A DNA stretch of 37,051 bases from Sphingobacteriaceae bacterium (GTDB lineage: Bacteria > Bacteroidota > Bacteroidia > B-17B0 > Aurantibacillaceae), in the NCBI GenBank assembly GCA_016709575.1, contig JADJMM010000022.1, positions 1 to 37,051 of the forward strand, read 5' to 3'. The translations under genes and the position numbers were made by a program. Positions within the stretch are counted from its first letter, which is position 1; each line of letters starts with the position of its first letter. The notes below the pieces were generated by a model. That model was not told the origin of the DNA and did no database searches. It saw only the letters and a program-made list of their open reading frames with translations. This document shows, piece after piece, positions 34,510-37,051 of this stretch.

Positions 34510-36146
34510 TTAATTTTTACCTCCACTCAGCTTTCGATGAATGTATTTTTCACTTGGAAGCAAAGCCGTTTGTATGCGTTTAGCGTAATTAATTGAGTCG
34601 AGTATTTCTTTCTGCTTCTCTTCCACCATATGTTTCTGCGTTTCTACGACTGTTTTCTGTTCTTCAATAATACCTTTTTGCTTTTGAGTTATTTTATAAC
34701 GTTTATACATAAAAGCCGCAAATACTATCACAAGTCCTAATCCCCCGAATAAATAATATTGTTGAATCTTTTTAGCTTTTATTTCCGTTTTTTGTTTTTC
34801 AATCTCGGCATTCTTTACCAGCATGTCTTTTGCTGTAGACACACTATCTTCAGCTCTTTGCTTTTCGTATTTGAATTGTGCTTCTTTTTTAAACGCAGCC
34901 TTTTGATTCTCTTTATTTTTAATACTATCATGCATTAGTATATAAAGTTTATACATCTCCAATGCCTGCATTCCTTTGCCCCCCTGTTCGTAAAGCTCAC
35001 TGCTTAATTTAGCTATTGGGTCTATAACTTCCGGAAAGCCCAATTCTTTTGCCAATACAAGACCTTTGTCTGCATACTGAAGAGCTTGCTTGAATTTTCC
35101 CTGATTCTTATAAATGCTCCCAATACTAATGTATGAATAAGCGATTCCTTCTTTGTCGCTGATCTCTTCAGATATTTTCAGACTTTGTAAATAATAATCT
35201 AAGGCCTCTTTTATCTTTCCCTGTCTTTTGTATACTGCCCCAATGTTCCGTTGCGAATACGCTATGCCGCTTTTGTCACCCAGTTCCTCACGCAGCTTCA
35301 AACTTCGGCCATAATAGTCTAATGCCACAGTAAAACGACCCTGTTTTTTTTTTTTTTTTTTTTTGTTAATAGCACCGATATTGTTGAACGTTTCTGCAAT
35401 TCCCATTTATTACCTACCTCTTCCTGTATTTTCAAACTACGTGCATAATAATCAAGCGCTTCTTTATCTTGATCCTGCATACTGTAAATTGCTCCTATAT
35501 TATGTAGAGAAAAACCAATCCCTTCTTTGTCACCAAGCTCTTCAAATAGTTTCATACTGTGGTCGTACATGTCAAGCGCTTCTTTTACTCTACCTTGATC
35601 TTTAAAAAGAGCGGCAATATTATTAAGGGAATTAGCTATCCCGCTTTTGTCTTTAACCTCTTCACGGATCTTAAGACTCTTATTAAAGTAATCCAGTGCC
35701 TCCTTTATTCGGCCTTGTGATTTATAAATGGATGCAATATTGTTGAGCGAAACCGCTACCCCTCTCTTGTCGTCGAGTTCTTCCGACATTTTAAGACTCC
35801 GGCTATAATAGTCAAGCGCTTCCTTTATTCGGCCCTGTGTGCTAAAGATATATCCCATATTGTTGAGTGCATTCGTGAGATATTCAGAATAGTTCTTTTT
35901 TAACGAACTTGATAGCGAAGACTGCAGGTTCTTCTCAGCAATGGATCTAAGCTGATTATTATATTTCGGCCAGATAAGGTCATTATTCTCCTCTTCGATC
36001 ATTAGATTTAAAATGGCACAGCGGACTGTATCATGTTTGGCATTTTTAAGCGCAAGTTTTAAAGAGTCAATACTTTGAGCGATAACATCAGTAAATCCCA
36101 TTAACAAGACCGACAAAAGAAAATATTTTAAAAATTTCAAAATCAT
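34510..36146 (-). CDS. TPR-TM-coiled-coil signalling protein lacking a catalytic domain (one frameshift)
   Basis: The corrected protein has about 545 residues. Signal peptide at about 1-23 (FLLSVLLMGFTDVIAQ). Seven TPR repeats of 40 residues start near residue 90, of the form NNIxxIYKSQGRIKEALDYYxxSLKxxEELGDKxG. Then come a K/E-rich linker, one membrane helix (YYLFGGLGLVIVFAAFMYKRY), a coiled coil (QKGIIEEQKTVVETQKHMVEEKQKE) and the terminal ILDSINYAKRIQTALLPSEK. That last block in relatives joins to a SpoIIE/PP2C phosphatase, but here the protein stops 12 residues later. A missing base near 35403 splits the frame. An A21 tract encodes seven Lys inside TPR 5. ATG 36146 overlaps the stop of the upstream paralog (ATGA). 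Confidence 0.85.
35038..35876 (-). repeat. Seven tandem 120-bp TPR-coding repeats
   Basis: The gene carries seven units of about 120 bp encoding 40-residue TPRs. DNA similarity is strong between units, for example the gcgcttcctttattcggcc-type string recurs every 120 bp on the + strand. The near-identity suggests recent tandem duplication and makes the region prone to recombination or misassembly. Confidence 0.8.
35344..35364 (+). repeat. 21-base homopolymer T (A21 in the coding strand)
   Basis: A run of 21 T on the + strand lies inside TPR 5 of the minus-strand gene and reads as seven Lys codons in frame. Sibling repeats have only three residues at this point (Y-K-S), so the tract is about five codons longer than expected. 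Such a tract is both hard to sequence and prone to slippage. Confidence 0.85.
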
Positions 36147-37051
36147 GCTTTAATATTCTCCTTCAGTTTTCGATCGATATACTTTTCACTAGGAAGCAAA
36201 GCCATTTGAATACGTTTAGCGTAATTAATTGAGTCTAAAATTTCTTTTTGTTTCTCCTCCACTATGTGTTTTTGTTTTCCACAACACTTTTCTGGTCTTC
36301 AATAATTCTTTTTGTTTTGTGTTATTTTAAAGCGGTTGTACATAAAGCCTGCAAATATAATAACCATTGCCAAACCTATACCTGTTGAATAGGTAATTAC
36401 TTTTTGTTTTCTGTTTTTTTCATCTGCAACAGCCTGTTGTTTATCTAATTCAGCTTTGTGTTTTTCTTTTGCCACTGCCTCTTGTTTCTCATATTCATGA
36501 TTTATTTCTGAACGCATTAGTTTTTTAGAATTTTCCTGAGAAAAGATAGTGTCTCTTAAATCAATATATTTTTTATAATGATCAAGAGCAAGGTCTGAAC
36601 GCTTTGTTTTTCATATAAAGTATATAAAGCGTGGGTGAGGTTTTCAGATCATGGATCCGATTTCTTTTGAAAAAAGCAACGCCTTTTTTAAATGGAGTTC
36701 AGCTGCCGGGTATTTGCCCGTGATTATATAAACTGACGCGATATTACAAAGAGTATTGCCAAGAACTTCCTTATCACCTACTTCTTCAGATAATTTTAAA
36801 CCCTTTAAATAAAACTCCAATGCCTTGGGGTAATCGGCTTGTATCTGGTAAGTATCTGCTAAGCCGGAAAAATTGCAACCAATCAATTGCTTATCTCTAT
36901 CTCTTCACATAATTTTAAACCTCTTAAATAATATTCACGTGCTTTAAATAATCCTTTTTTCGAAAATGCATAATAGCAATATTATTTGATGTGCACTAAC
37001 GGATTGTTTGTCTCCTATTTCTTCACTTAATTTTAAACTCTTTAAATAATA
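36143..37051 (-). CDS. Second TPR-TM-coiled-coil paralog (5' partial, frameshifted)
   Basis: Same architecture as the downstream gene: 40-residue TPRs (TYQIQADYPKALEFYLKGLKLSEEVGDKEVLGNTLCNIASVY), a K/E-rich linker (EKQEAVAKEKHKAELDKQQAVADEKNRKQ), a membrane helix (VITYSTGIGLAMVIIFAGFMYNRF), then KRIQMALLPSEKYIDRKLKENIKA and TGA at 36143-36145. It too ends at the linker that normally precedes a SpoIIE phosphatase. Several indels split it, and it runs off the right edge. The stop overlaps the ATG of the next gene by the sequence ATGA, implying translational coupling. Confidence 0.78.

Overview
The window looks like a low-GC Bacteroidota (Flavobacteriales/Sphingobacteriales-type) chromosome fragment. 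The evidence is: three secreted proteins with type A T9SS C-terminal sorting domains, promoters of the TTTG-N18-TAnnTTTG type, the absence of Shine-Dalgarno-like leaders, a GWxTD-domain protein, a GldJ/GldK-like SUMF1 protein, and Bacteroidota-type Tgt and dihydroorotase. It is mostly housekeeping and envelope genes, with no phage, transposon, CRISPR array or rRNA operon. Indel frameshifts are very dense in bases 1-7513 and again after about 36150, but sparse between. The ends therefore look like low-accuracy long-read assembly, and most broken genes should be read as one gene each.

Region by region. 1-1196 (+): 3' part of a secreted GloVer-type repeat protein. 1282-2570 (-): a secreted Bacteroidota family often labelled asparagine synthetase B. 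2692-2821 (+): a small lipoprotein-like peptide. 2828-3430 (-): recR. 3584-5061 (+): a sodium:solute symporter. 5035-7513 (-): a GWxTD-domain protein followed 3 nt later by a GT2 glycosyltransferase. 7619-7707: tRNA-Ser(UGA), with a clear promoter and a strong hairpin terminator. 7863-9978 (+): a secreted M43 metalloprotease.

12366-9981 (-): GT2 glycosyltransferase, ECF sigma factor and rsmG in one operon. Divergent from it on + (12441-18369): a HAD phosphatase, then tgt, an LptF/LptG permease, dihydroorotase, an inositol-monophosphatase-family protein and an SDR oxidoreductase, tightly packed. 21564-18377 (-): an ECF sigma factor, a large one-pass membrane protein that is probably its anti-sigma partner, and a SUMF1-fold protein. 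21804-23836 (+): acyl-CoA carboxylase beta subunit and a small DUF7793-like protein.

27810-23833 (-): a bestrophin channel directly coupled to a beta-carbonic anhydrase, then two overlapping GT4 glycosyltransferases. 28879-27951 (-): DinB and SRPBCC proteins, divergent from an HxlR regulator (28972-29341, +). A 17-bp-arm perfect palindrome sits exactly between the two promoter boxes. 29356-33151 (-): an SRPBCC protein, a PAS-LuxR regulator, an unknown protein and a secreted beta-propeller protein. 33466-34488 (+): a YdjM-type membrane hydrolase. 36146-34510 and >37051-36143 (-): two tandem paralogous TPR-TM-coiled-coil proteins that stop right at the linker which in relatives leads into a SpoIIE phosphatase domain.

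The points most worth following are the bestrophin/carbonic anhydrase pair, the HxlR divergent operator, the phosphatase-less TPR pair with its A21 tract, the sigma/membrane/SUMF1 module, and several promoters that abut start codons and imply leaderless mRNAs. No wholly new defence-like system is evident.
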